Source: Bacteroidota bacterium (lineage in GTDB: Bacteria; Bacteroidota; Bacteroidia; Flavobacteriales; Weeksellaceae). From it: a DNA stretch of 18,300 bases. Numbering within the stretch: the stretch's first letter is position 1; each line of letters begins with the position of its first letter. Position numbers and translations under genes: made by a program. The stretch lies in the NCBI GenBank assembly GCA_023419095.1, contig JAEZYN010000040.1:1-18300 (forward strand), given 5' to 3'. The notes below the pieces were generated by a model. The model was not told the DNA's origin. It did no database searches and worked only from the letters and a program-made list of their open reading frames with translations. Positions 6,608-14,117 of the stretch are shown piece after piece.

Positions 6608-6637
6608 TATTTCCGAAATTTGTATTTCAGAAATCTG
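6608..6637. repeat. Two tandem 15-bp units with palindromic cores
   Basis: TATTTCCGAAATTTG (6608-6622) is followed directly by TATTTCAGAAATCTG (6623-6637), 13 of 15 identical. Each contains an 11-bp palindrome, ATTTC-N-GAAAT. They lie between the M16 stop and the terminator, in the 3' untranslated region of both convergent genes. Function unknown. Confidence 0.6.
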
Positions 6638-6656
6638 ATCACCATAACCATGAAAA

Positions 6657-6691
6657 CTGAAAACTCCGGCAATTTTGCCGGAGTTTTATTT
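6657..6691. terminator. Bidirectional terminator between M16 and S46 peptidase genes
   Basis: AAACTCCGGC (6661-6670), loop AATTTT, GCCGGAGTTT (6677-6686), then TTATTTTT. This 10-bp GC-rich stem has T residues on the plus side and A residues on the other, so it can stop transcription from both convergent genes. Confidence 0.88.
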
Positions 6692-6704
6692 TTAAGTTAT
6701 CAGT

Positions 6705-8846
6705 CTATTTTACAATCTTCATTTCATTGATGAGCCATTTCGCATCAGCGTATTTGTCGATTATGAAAAGGATGTATTTGGTGTCCACCATGATGTTGCG
6801 GCTGAAGCGCGGATCAAAATTGATGTCGCTCATCGTGCCTTCCCACTGCCGGTCAAAGTTCAGGCCGATAAGGTTTCCGTTTGCGTCAAGCGCCGGACTG
6901 CCGGAATTTCCACCCGTTGTGTGGTTGGTTGCCGTGAAGTTCACAGGCACTTCGCCGGTTTTGTCTTTGTAGATTCCGTAATCTTTGGTGCTGTAAAGAT
7001 CGATCAGTTTTTTAGGCACGTCAAATTCATAGTCGCCCGGCACATATTTTTCCATTATGCCCGAAATATGCGTTTGGTAACCGTAAGACACAGCGTCACG
7101 CGGATTCGAACCTTTGATCTGCCCATAAGTTACGCGCAGTGTGGAGTTGGCGTCCGGGAAAAATTTGCGGTCTTTATCCGTTTCCATTTGTTGCGCCATA
7201 TATTTTTTCTGAAGAACATCGATCTGCTCCTGTAACGGCGCAAATTTGCTCTCCGAAGTTGCCATATAGATTTCGCGCATGCTGGCAGCCAACTGAATGA
7301 CCGGATCATTTTTCAAAGCTTTCATTAGTTCTCCGGAATTTGCAAAAACTTTGTTGATGTCAGCAGACGCTCTGGCTCCGTTCACCGCTTTGCGACCCGT
7401 CACAACTGAATTTTTCGACCAGTTTTCAACGGTTGTTAAGTTTTTGTTCTCATCTGCAAACTGATTAAAATTTGCCGGTAAAAATGCTTTCGGTGTTTTA
7501 TTGGCATATAAAGCAAGCAGTTTCGCTGTCACTTTTGCATCCAATTCTGCATCGTAATCTTTGTAGAAAGACTGAAGACGGCTTGTAAATGCAGTTTGAG
7601 CTTGTGCGTCCATTTTTCCCGCCTCTGCATTCTGCATGTAGTTCAGATAAAGGTTTGCGAGCGTAAGTGTCTCCGCGTTTCTCACCACTTCACTGTAGTA
7701 TGCACGGTTCAGCGCGTAAGGTGCCTGCTCCATATAAAGCCGGTTCAGTTCGTCAATTGTCGTCTTTATCTGCGGATTTTTGCTGATCAAAGTCTGTTCG
7801 TACTGTTTCTTTTTGCCTACTGCGTCAGATTTTTTCAAACCTTCCACTTCGCCAATCCATTTCTTCCAGTAATTTGCAACCGAAGCATATTTTGAAGCAT
7901 ATTTAATGCGTGTTTCTGCATCAGCGCGCATTTTTTCATCCAGTGTTTTCAGCGCAACTTCGCGTACAGAGATCATGGCAGGATCTGTATCCGTCATCAC
8001 TTTTTCTACCGCAATTGCCGGCAGATATTCAGTAGTTCTTCCCGGGAAACCGAAAACGAAAGTGAAGTCATTTTCATTTTTATCTTTAATGGAGACCGGC
8101 AAATAATGCTTCGGCTTGTACGGTACATTGTCCTTTGAATATTCCGCCGGCTTATTGTTTTTGTCAGCATAAATTCTGAACATAGCAAAATCACCCGTGT
8201 GGCGTGGCCAAACCCAGTTGTCCGTATCGGAACCGAATTTCCCGATGCTCGATGGCGGGGCACCTACCAATCTTACATCCTTAAAAGTGTCTATTACGTA
8301 AGCATAATATTTATTGCCGTAATACATCGGTTTGATCACCACTTTTTGCCACGGTTCAAGCTTGAAGGAAGCTTTTACATTTTCAGTATTTTTATCTATA
8401 AGCTTTTGCGCTGCGGCAGCATCCAGGTTTTGTGTGCCTGCGAGAACCTGATTGGTCACTTCTTTGATGTCTGCGATGAAATCTACCGTCACACCCGGAT
8501 TCGGCAGTTCACCTGTCATGTTTTTAGCCCAGAAGCCATCGGAAAGATAATCATTCTGAACGCTTGAATGTTTCTGGATCTGCCCATATCCGCAATGGTG
8601 ATTGGTAAGTAAAAGGCCCTGAGGCGAAATTATTTCTGCTGTACAACCGCCGTTGAACTGCACTACAGCGTCCTTAATACTCGGTTTTGCAGGATCAAAT
8701 ATCTGTTTCGCGGAAATTTTCATTCCCAAATCTTTCATCTCTTTCTCATTCAGTTCGGTGGGAATCCACATTCCGCCGTACTGCTGGCCAAATGCCATCA
8801 CTGCGGGAAAAATTATTGCCGCCAGCAATGTATTTTTTCTATTCAT
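6705..8846 (-). CDS. dpp11: S46 dipeptidyl-peptidase, DPP11-type (Asp/Glu at P1)
   Basis: This 713-residue serine peptidase removes N-terminal dipeptides in the periplasm. The signal peptide is residues 1 to about 20 (MNRKNTLLAAIIFPAVMAFG, then QQYGGMW). The chymotrypsin-fold triad is H84 (LLLTNHHCGYG), probably D219 (WPRHTGDF) and S648 (TTGGNSGSP). A helical domain of about 250-570 lies between the two barrel parts, typical of S46. R666, 18 residues after the catalytic Ser in GLNFDRQWE, matches Arg673 of Porphyromonas gingivalis DPP11, the residue that selects acidic P1; DPP7 has Gly there. Length fits the family (about 710-720). It is transcribed alone, convergent with M16. The DPP11 assignment rests on this one position and the surrounding motif. 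Confidence 0.92.
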   Translation of the reverse strand: MNRKNTLLAAIIFPAVMAFGQQYGGMWIPTELNEKEMKDLGMKISAKQIFDPAKPSIKDAVVQFNGGCTAEIISPQGLLLTNHHCGYGQIQKHSSVQNDYLSDGFWAKNMTGELPNPGVTVDFIADIKEVTNQVLAGTQNLDAAAAQKLIDKNTENVKASFKLEPWQKVVIKPMYYGNKYYAYVIDTFKDVRLVGAPPSSIGKFGSDTDNWVWPRHTGDFAMFRIYADKNNKPAEYSKDNVPYKPKHYLPVSIKDKNENDFTFVFGFPGRTTEYLPAIAVEKVMTDTDPAMISVREVALKTLDEKMRADAETRIKYASKYASVANYWKKWIGEVEGLKKSDAVGKKKQYEQTLISKNPQIKTTIDELNRLYMEQAPYALNRAYYSEVVRNAETLTLANLYLNYMQNAEAGKMDAQAQTAFTSRLQSFYKDYDAELDAKVTAKLLALYANKTPKAFLPANFNQFADENKNLTTVENWSKNSVVTGRKAVNGARASADINKVFANSGELMKALKNDPVIQLAASMREIYMATSESKFAPLQEQIDVLQKKYMAQQMETDKDRKFFPDANSTLRVTYGQIKGSNPRDAVSYGYQTHISGIMEKYVPGDYEFDVPKKLIDLYSTKDYGIYKDKTGEVPVNFTATNHTTGGNSGSPALDANGNLIGLNFDRQWEGTMSDINFDPRFSRNIMVDTKYILFIIDKYADAKWLINEMKIVK

Positions 8847-8981
8847 TTTAATAAAATTTGGCCTAAAAATAGAGAATTTTGAGCGAATAAAAAAAGTGCG
8901 TCCTCAGGTTCTGTTTTCAGCAGCAAGCTCGCTAGAATTCACGTATGCGTGGCCAACTTTTAATGAACCTGCGCGTGGCAT

Positions 8982-8989
8982 TACTTTTG
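8982..8989 (+). promoter_or_regulatory. Possible -7 box for the small-gene pair
   Basis: TACTTTTG fits TAnnTTTG and lies 33 bp before the ATG at 9023. No clear TTG at -33 was found. The 8847-9022 gap also holds the divergent S46 upstream region, where I see no convincing promoter. Confidence 0.35.
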
Positions 8990-9022
8990 ACGTTCTGAAT
9001 TTTTAAATTTAACATTAAAAAT

Positions 9023-9448
9023 ATGCTATCATTAGCTGAACAGCTGCTTTGGTTCCTTGTTCTTGCGATACCTGTTGCCTGCATTGCCTGGACGGTGACG
9101 CACGAAGAGATCTTTCGGGAGCCGCGTGAATACTGTGTAAAGCGCTCGCAGGAAAGTGAGAAACTCTATCAGAGAAAATTTTTCTATCTGTTTACCTGCG
9201 AATACTGTTTCAGTCATTATGTAACCGCAATCTTTCTGATTATTACACAGTATAAACTCCTGTTCGATGACTGGCGCGGATATTTGATCTCATTTTTTGC
9301 GCTGGTATTTTTAGCTAATGTGTACATGAGCCTCTTTGCATTGCTGCGGCAGAATTTAAAAGTTGAAAAACTCGAAGCCAAGCTTAAAGATAATGAATGG
9401 CACGAGGTGAAAGAGGAGATAGATGCAGAGAAAAAACGTAAACTTTAA
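9023..9448 (+). CDS. Unrecognised small membrane protein with CxxC motif
   Basis: I do not recognise this 141-residue protein with certainty. It has about three hydrophobic segments: residues 7-25 (LLWFLVLAIPVACIAW), about 52-78 (containing CEYC and AIFLIITQ) and about 88-110 (YLISFFALVFLANVYMSLFALL). A charged C-terminal tail of about 30 residues (KVEKLEAKLKDNEWHEVKEEI) is probably a cytoplasmic helix. The motif TCEYCFSHYV at the start of the second segment recalls the cysteine pairs of small DUF1360-like membrane proteins, but that link is only a resemblance. The next gene starts 21 bp later on the same strand, so the two likely form an operon. Confidence 0.7.
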   Translation: MLSLAEQLLWFLVLAIPVACIAWTVTHEEIFREPREYCVKRSQESEKLYQRKFFYLFTCEYCFSHYVTAIFLIITQYKLLFDDWRGYLISFFALVFLANVYMSLFALLRQNLKVEKLEAKLKDNEWHEVKEEIDAEKKRKL

Positions 9449-9469
9449 AACATTAAAAAAAATAAAGAT

Positions 9470-9937
9470 ATGGACAACACAGAAAGACTTGAAAAGTACG
9501 AGTACGACGACTACACGGTGGTCACCAATTTCGAAAGTTATGAACAGGCTGAGGCATACGCCCGCGAGCACAATTCCGAATTGCTGGAAGTGGGTTTTAC
9601 AGATGGTTCAGACAACCCGATGCCGGACGATACTGGCAATCTTATCGCAGAGAAGCGTTCTTTTAAAGTTGGCCTCGACAAAGAATATCAGGTTTATTAC
9701 TCGCACGACGAAGGTTTCCAACAAATGGCCGAGGATGTGCTGGAGGAATTAAAGAAAAAAGAAAACGATGATACACCTGAAGACTGGCTGGCCGACCAAA
9801 ATATTGCACCCGGAGACCGCATTATTATCTTTAAAAACGGTGAAGTAAACACCGTGACAACAAGGGAAAGAATCAAGTTTCTGATGCGCGGAAGTCTTTA
9901 TGAACTGGCAGTGAAAGTTCCTAAAACAAACGACTAG
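9470..9937 (+). CDS. Unrecognised acidic soluble protein
   Basis: I do not recognise this 155-residue protein. It has no signal peptide or membrane segment and is rich in Asp and Glu. It begins with YDDYTVVTNFESYEQAEAYA, a beta strand and helix pattern. The middle (about 85-105) is a charged helix (QQMAEDVLEELKKKENDD). The C-terminal part (APGDRIIIFKNGEVNTVTTRER) is predicted beta followed by helix. Start ATG at 9470 follows an A-rich stretch usual for this phylum. It lies 21 bp after the membrane protein gene and ends 15 bp before the convergent hydrolase gene. A cytoplasmic partner of the membrane protein is possible but unsupported. Confidence 0.75.
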   Translation: MDNTERLEKYEYDDYTVVTNFESYEQAEAYAREHNSELLEVGFTDGSDNPMPDDTGNLIAEKRSFKVGLDKEYQVYYSHDEGFQQMAEDVLEELKKKENDDTPEDWLADQNIAPGDRIIIFKNGEVNTVTTRERIKFLMRGSLYELAVKVPKTND

Positions 9938-9960
9938 AGCCTCCGTTCAGGGCTATTTTT
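9938..9960 (+). terminator. Weak possible terminator between convergent genes
   Basis: AGCC, 9-nt loop, GGCT-A-TTTTT directly after the stop of the 155-residue protein gene. The stem is only 4 bp. A second inverted repeat, CGTTCAG (9944-9950) with CTGAACG (9976-9982), overlaps it and the end of the convergent gene. Confidence 0.3.
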
Positions 9961-11071
9961 GGAGAGAAATCTTTTCTGAACGCTCTTTGGGATCTTCATC
10001 TGTGTCGTAATACAGCCACTCTACCGCACGTGGAAATTCCTGGGACCAGTCAAACTCCTGATGTTTCCCAGTCGGGTTGATACTCATTCGGAAAGTAAAC
10101 TGTAGCGAATGCGAATTTTCCCAAGTCTGCATGGTGTCATGGAAAATTTTTATGCGTTCGGTCATTTCCGAGCCTTCATTTTCGCCGCCGTACAAATATA
10201 CTTTCAGTTCGTAAGGCGTGCTAAAATTCATTTGCGGAAATTTGTTCTCCGGATTTATCCACAGCGAGGGCGAGAAAATCATGAGTTTGGAATAGACTTC
10301 GGGATAGAGAAAACCGCTGTAAATGCTGATAAGTCCACCCAGCGAACTGCCGCCAATACCTGTGTGTTCACGTTCCGGAAGCGTGCGGAAATGCTGGTCG
10401 ATGTAAGGTTTTAATGTGTCAGCCAGAAATCGGACATACTTTTTCCCTTCCGCATTGTTGCTGATAGAGCCTGCGTCCAGACTGTATTCTTTTATCCTGT
10501 CTTCACGCCCGTTTTCAACGGCGATGATGATGATGTCGCCACGACCGTATTCTGCGAGAATAGACATTTTTTTGTCAATTTCCCAATTGCCGAATTCTGA
10601 GCCCTCGTTGAATAGGTTTTGCGCGTCCTGCAGGTACAGAACGGGATAATGCAGCTCGCTGTCATGATAATCATGTGGCAGCAGTGCCCAGATTTTGCGT
10701 GTCTTGTTCAGTTGCGGAATGTAGAAATCTTCAGAAATGATTTGAACGATAGGAAAGAATTCCGTTTTAAAAGGAGCCCAGTTCGTACGCCATCTTTCGA
10801 CGGTGTCATACGTTTCGCCCGCGGATTTTCCAATTTTCCGGTTGTGAGTAATGTTGCCGTGACGGTCGATCTCGCCATTTTCCCAGCCACCGCGCGTAAA
10901 TTTATATTCGATATTTTCGGGCAATAATTCACTTGAGATTTCGGTTTCATAAAGGTTTTCGTCGTTTTGCTTCATTAGGCACGCAGGATCTTTCGGATTC
11001 CAACCATTGAAATTTCCTGTGATGTAAACCGGTCTTTCATCATCTTCGAGCGACTTTAACGTAAATTTCAT
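9953..11071 (-). CDS. Esterase (alpha/beta hydrolase, EsteraseD/Fes-like) with N-terminal glycan-binding module
   Basis: This 372-residue cytoplasmic protein (no signal peptide) fuses two domains. Residues 1 to about 95 resemble an AMPK/isoamylase-type starch-binding module (VYITGNFNGWNP at 15-26, IEYKFTRGGWENGE). Residues about 115-355 are an alpha/beta hydrolase of the putative esterase family that includes esterase D, enterochelin esterase and CE1 enzymes. The nucleophile is S243 in GGSSLGG and the His is H337 in TGKHQEFDW; the acid may be in the YLYGGENEGSE stretch (292-302). It would hydrolyse an ester on, or near, an alpha-glucan; the real substrate is unknown. It is divergent from glgB across 161 bp, and glgA lies downstream of glgB, so a role in glycogen metabolism is plausible from both the module and the location. 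Confidence 0.85.
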   Translation of the reverse strand: MKFTLKSLEDDERPVYITGNFNGWNPKDPACLMKQNDENLYETEISSELLPENIEYKFTRGGWENGEIDRHGNITHNRKIGKSAGETYDTVERWRTNWAPFKTEFFPIVQIISEDFYIPQLNKTRKIWALLPHDYHDSELHYPVLYLQDAQNLFNEGSEFGNWEIDKKMSILAEYGRGDIIIIAVENGREDRIKEYSLDAGSISNNAEGKKYVRFLADTLKPYIDQHFRTLPEREHTGIGGSSLGGLISIYSGFLYPEVYSKLMIFSPSLWINPENKFPQMNFSTPYELKVYLYGGENEGSEMTERIKIFHDTMQTWENSHSLQFTFRMSINPTGKHQEFDWSQEFPRAVEWLYYDTDEDPKERSEKISLQK

Positions 11072-11176
11072 GCCGTCACGTGATTTTTAATTTTTTTTAA
11101 AGTAACAAAAAATCGGACGAAACCTGATTATAAATTTTACAGTGCGATGTTCAGCTGCTTTTAGCTTAAATTTAAA

Positions 11177-11184
11177 TATATTTG
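11177..11184 (+). promoter_or_regulatory. Probable -7 box of glgB
   Basis: TATATTTG is a perfect TAnnTTTG -7 box, 48 bp before the glgB ATG. The -33 TTG is not evident at the usual spacing. The rest of the 161-bp divergent region is A/T-rich and must also serve the hydrolase gene; no clear box for that gene was found. Confidence 0.5.
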
Positions 11185-11232
11185 AAGAAGCAAGCCGAAT
11201 ACTAACAACCTTTTTCCAAAAACGCGCCGATT

Positions 11233-13266
11233 ATGGACCAAGTGCTGCCTTTCTCCCTCTTCACTGATCACGATGTTTACCTGTTTCGTGAGGGAAAACA
11301 CTTCAGGCTTTACGAAAAATTCGGTGCACACACTATCGAAAATGCCGACATTAATGGAACCTATTTTGCGGTATGGGCGCCCAACGCTGAAGAAGTTTCA
11401 GTAATAGGAACCTTTAACAACTGGAACAGCCACTCGCACAAATTATTGCCAAGATGGGACGGCTCGGGCATTTGGGAAGGGTTCATCGAAAACATCGCGT
11501 GGGGAGATCTTTACAAATATGCCATCCGCACCCAAAAAAATGTTTTGCTTGAGAAAGGTGATCCGTTTGCATTGAGCTGGGAACAAAACGCGCAGGCCGC
11601 CTCCGTGGTGTCCACGAACTGGTTTGAATGGCAGGACAACAATTGGCTGCAGAAAAGAAAAACTAAAAACAGCCTGAAAGCACCAATTTCAGTTTACGAA
11701 ATGCACCTGGGTTCGTGGATGCGCGGCACCACAGAGCCGGACAAATTTTTAAGTTACTGCGAAATTGCGGAGCGCCTCGTGCCTTATATAAAAGAAATGA
11801 ATTTTACGCATGTAGAATTCATGCCCGTAATGGAATATCCATACGACCCGAGCTGGGGATATCAGATTACGGGATTTTTTGCAGCCACATCCCGTTTTGG
11901 TTCGCCACAGGACCTGATGGGTCTGATAGACGAACTTCACCGCAATGATATAGGTGTCATTCTTGATTGGGTTCCTTCCCATTTTCCCGGTGACGCGAAC
12001 GGATTGCATTATTTTGACGGAAGCTATCTTTATGAACATGAAGATCCGCGCAAAGGGTTTCATCCCGAATGGAAGTCTCATATTTTCAATTACGGTCGCC
12101 CAGAGGTACGTTCTTTCTTAATTTCGAATGCGATGTTCTGGCTAGACCGTTATCATGCCGATGGTCTCCGTGTAGATGCCGTAACGTCGATGCTACATCT
12201 GGATTATGCCCGCAATGAAGGGGAATGGGAACCGAATATTGAAGGTGGAAATGTAAATCTGGAAGCCAAAAAATTCCTTCAGGATTTTAACACAGCGGTA
12301 TACAAAGAATTTCCCGATGTGCTGACAATCGCTGAAGAAAGTTCAGATTTTCCGATGCTGACAAAGCCGGTGAGCGACGGCGGCGTAGGTTTCGGGATGA
12401 AATGGATGATGGGTTGGATGCACGACACGCTGAAATATTTTAAGCAAGAACCTCTTTTCCGGAAATATGAGCACAATAAGATCACATTTTCGTCGATGTA
12501 CGTGTACAACGAAAATTACATGATGCCGCTTTCGCACGATGAGGTAGTGCATGGAAAATCAAGTCTGATCTACAAAATGCCGGGCGACGAATGGCAGAAA
12601 TTCGCTAATCTTCGTGCGCTTTACACCTATATGTACACACATCCGGGTGCCAAGCTGCTTTTCATGGGCGGTGAATTCGGGCAGACCGGCGAGTGGAATT
12701 TTACACGCTCACTGGACTGGCATCTTCTGGAACATGCCGTGCACAAAGGTTTGCAGGATTATGTAAAAGAGCTCAACAGGCTTTACAGAGCTGAGACCTC
12801 GCTCTATGAAAATCAGTTTGAGCGACGTGGCTTTGAATGGGTGGAAGCCAACGATGACAACAATTCTGTCTTTGTTTACTTAAGAAAAGGTCAGGCAGAA
12901 CATGACGTTACAATGACTGTCCTGAACCTGACGCCGCGTGTTTTTGATTATAAGATAGGCGTCGATGAAGGCACGAACTGGGAAGTAATTTTAAATTCCG
13001 ATGACAAAAAATATGGCGGAAGTGGCGTTGCGGCGGAAATTTTAGATGAAGAAGACGATGAATGGATGTACAGACCAATTGCGATCATCCTGAGACTGCC
13101 GCCGCTTGCGGGAATTGTTCTGAAGCAGACGAAAACGGAAAAAGGAAAGGTTTCCAAAAAGTCCGGAACGTCAGCGCAAAAGAAAACCGCTGAAAAAGCT
13201 CCGGCCAGACCGAAAGCGCCTGCGGCAAAACCAAAAGCAGGGAAAAGAGCTTCAGGAAAAAGCTGA
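11233..13266 (+). CDS. glgB: 1,4-alpha-glucan branching enzyme (GH13)
   Basis: It cuts alpha-1,4 glucan chains and re-attaches them by alpha-1,6 bonds during glycogen synthesis. The CBM48 domain spans about 35-115 (FAVWAPNAEEVSVIGTFNNW). The GH13 barrel follows with region I VILDWVPSHF, region II GLRVDAV with nucleophile D315, region III TIAEES with acid/base E368, and region IV LSHDEVVHGK with D436. The spacings 53 and 68 equal those of E. coli GlgB (D405, E458, D526). It lacks the extra N1 domain of E. coli, so it is the short type. After the all-beta C domain, about the last 45 residues form a Lys/Ala/Pro-rich basic tail (KKSGTSAQKKTAEKAPARPK) resembling histone H1 tails, which is not part of the enzyme fold. 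It is divergent from the esterase gene and upstream of glgA. Confidence 0.95.
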   Translation: MDQVLPFSLFTDHDVYLFREGKHFRLYEKFGAHTIENADINGTYFAVWAPNAEEVSVIGTFNNWNSHSHKLLPRWDGSGIWEGFIENIAWGDLYKYAIRTQKNVLLEKGDPFALSWEQNAQAASVVSTNWFEWQDNNWLQKRKTKNSLKAPISVYEMHLGSWMRGTTEPDKFLSYCEIAERLVPYIKEMNFTHVEFMPVMEYPYDPSWGYQITGFFAATSRFGSPQDLMGLIDELHRNDIGVILDWVPSHFPGDANGLHYFDGSYLYEHEDPRKGFHPEWKSHIFNYGRPEVRSFLISNAMFWLDRYHADGLRVDAVTSMLHLDYARNEGEWEPNIEGGNVNLEAKKFLQDFNTAVYKEFPDVLTIAEESSDFPMLTKPVSDGGVGFGMKWMMGWMHDTLKYFKQEPLFRKYEHNKITFSSMYVYNENYMMPLSHDEVVHGKSSLIYKMPGDEWQKFANLRALYTYMYTHPGAKLLFMGGEFGQTGEWNFTRSLDWHLLEHAVHKGLQDYVKELNRLYRAETSLYENQFERRGFEWVEANDDNNSVFVYLRKGQAEHDVTMTVLNLTPRVFDYKIGVDEGTNWEVILNSDDKKYGGSGVAAEILDEEDDEWMYRPIAIILRLPPLAGIVLKQTKTEKGKVSKKSGTSAQKKTAEKAPARPKAPAAKPKAGKRASGKS

Positions 13267-13333
13267 CGCTTTTCCATTTGAGGAGGCTGAAATCATTGAG
13301 GTTTTAACGGACTTTCTTTATCAGCTTACAAAA

Positions 13334-13361
13334 CAAAACCCTTCCGTTTGAGGGGGTTTTG
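13334..13361 (+). terminator. Possible terminator of glgB
   Basis: CAAAACCC (13334-13341) pairs with GGGTTTTG (13354-13361), with CC/GG continuing inside and a GTTTGA loop. The T run is inside the stem and no U tract follows, so the call is tentative. The rest of 13267-13463 shows nothing else convincing. Confidence 0.45.
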
Positions 13362-13463
13362 CGTGATTGGAAATACCAGCCTGAACAAAGCAAGCCGGTG
13401 TAAACAATCCCCGATGTCGATTGTAAGTGCACCCTTTACCGCCGGACTGACAAAATAACCTGT

Positions 13464-14093
13464 CTATTCCTTTACGATCTTCCTGCTTATTGCTTTAGCC
13501 GATTTCGTGGTTGCAATGATGAAGTAAACACCTTTCGCGAGGTCTGCTACATTTACCGATTTTCCAGAAGCGGAGAATTCTTTTACAGTTTTCCCCGAAA
13601 CATCCCTTATTTTTATACCGGAAACTTCCTCTGAAAAATGCAGGATGTCCTTCACGGGATTCGGCAATACCACTGTTGCTTTGGTCTTGCCGGGATTTAC
13701 CGTACCTAAAGAAACCGTGCCTTCAATCGGAGTGGAAAAACCGAGTGTTACCGTATCCTCCAGGCTGTCATAAGTGCAGACTTCCATGTTATAAGAGATG
13801 TATAAGTTTACTTTTAAGGTATAATTATCATTATCCGGAATGTCGATATAAAAATCGTTTTCCAGATTGGATATTGCTCCAAAATCGGTCACAAAATAAC
13901 AAGCAGATAAAGTAATTGTATTTTGATTTATATCTGTCGTATAAGAGAGGTATTCTCCCAGAGTTGGCAGATAAACTTTTAAATTCGCTTTGATCTGGTC
14001 ATTACCGTTTTGCGTTACGCTCAGTCCTTCTATGTGCTGAGACGAAAGAGCGTTTGAGATCAGAAGAAGAACAGCTGTAATAAATGTTTTCAT
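13464..14093 (-). CDS. Secreted protein with T9SS type A sorting domain, subtilase partner
   Basis: This 209-residue protein has a signal peptide (MKTFITAVLLLISNALSS, then QHIEG) and ends in a T9SS C-terminal sorting domain (about 138-209: VVLPNPVKDILHF, VRDVSGK-like IRDVSGKTV, LAKGVYFIIATT, final RKIVKE). Such domains direct export through the outer membrane by the Type IX system and are then removed, often with anchoring to A-LPS. The mature part (about 19-137) is a beta-rich domain with two Cys (in ACYFVTD and EVCTYDS) that I do not recognise. It follows the S8 protease gene by 24 bp on the same strand, so the two are probably one transcript and may work together. Confidence 0.85.
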   Translation of the reverse strand: MKTFITAVLLLISNALSSQHIEGLSVTQNGNDQIKANLKVYLPTLGEYLSYTTDINQNTITLSACYFVTDFGAISNLENDFYIDIPDNDNYTLKVNLYISYNMEVCTYDSLEDTVTLGFSTPIEGTVSLGTVNPGKTKATVVLPNPVKDILHFSEEVSGIKIRDVSGKTVKEFSASGKSVNVADLAKGVYFIIATTKSAKAISRKIVKE

Positions 14094-14117
14094 AACTCAA
14101 ATTTTAAAAATTAAACT

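Noticed and set aside
8940..8951. CACGTATGCGTG as an operator in the 8847-9022 gap
   Set aside because: Only a 4-bp imperfect inverted repeat; expected by chance in a 170-bp interval.
6727..9006. Plus-strand frames across the S46 gene (for example 6921-7235, 7596-7895, 8199-8567, 8653-9006)
   Set aside because: Shadows of the S46 peptidase, with low-complexity or Cys/His-rich nonsense composition and no family resemblance.
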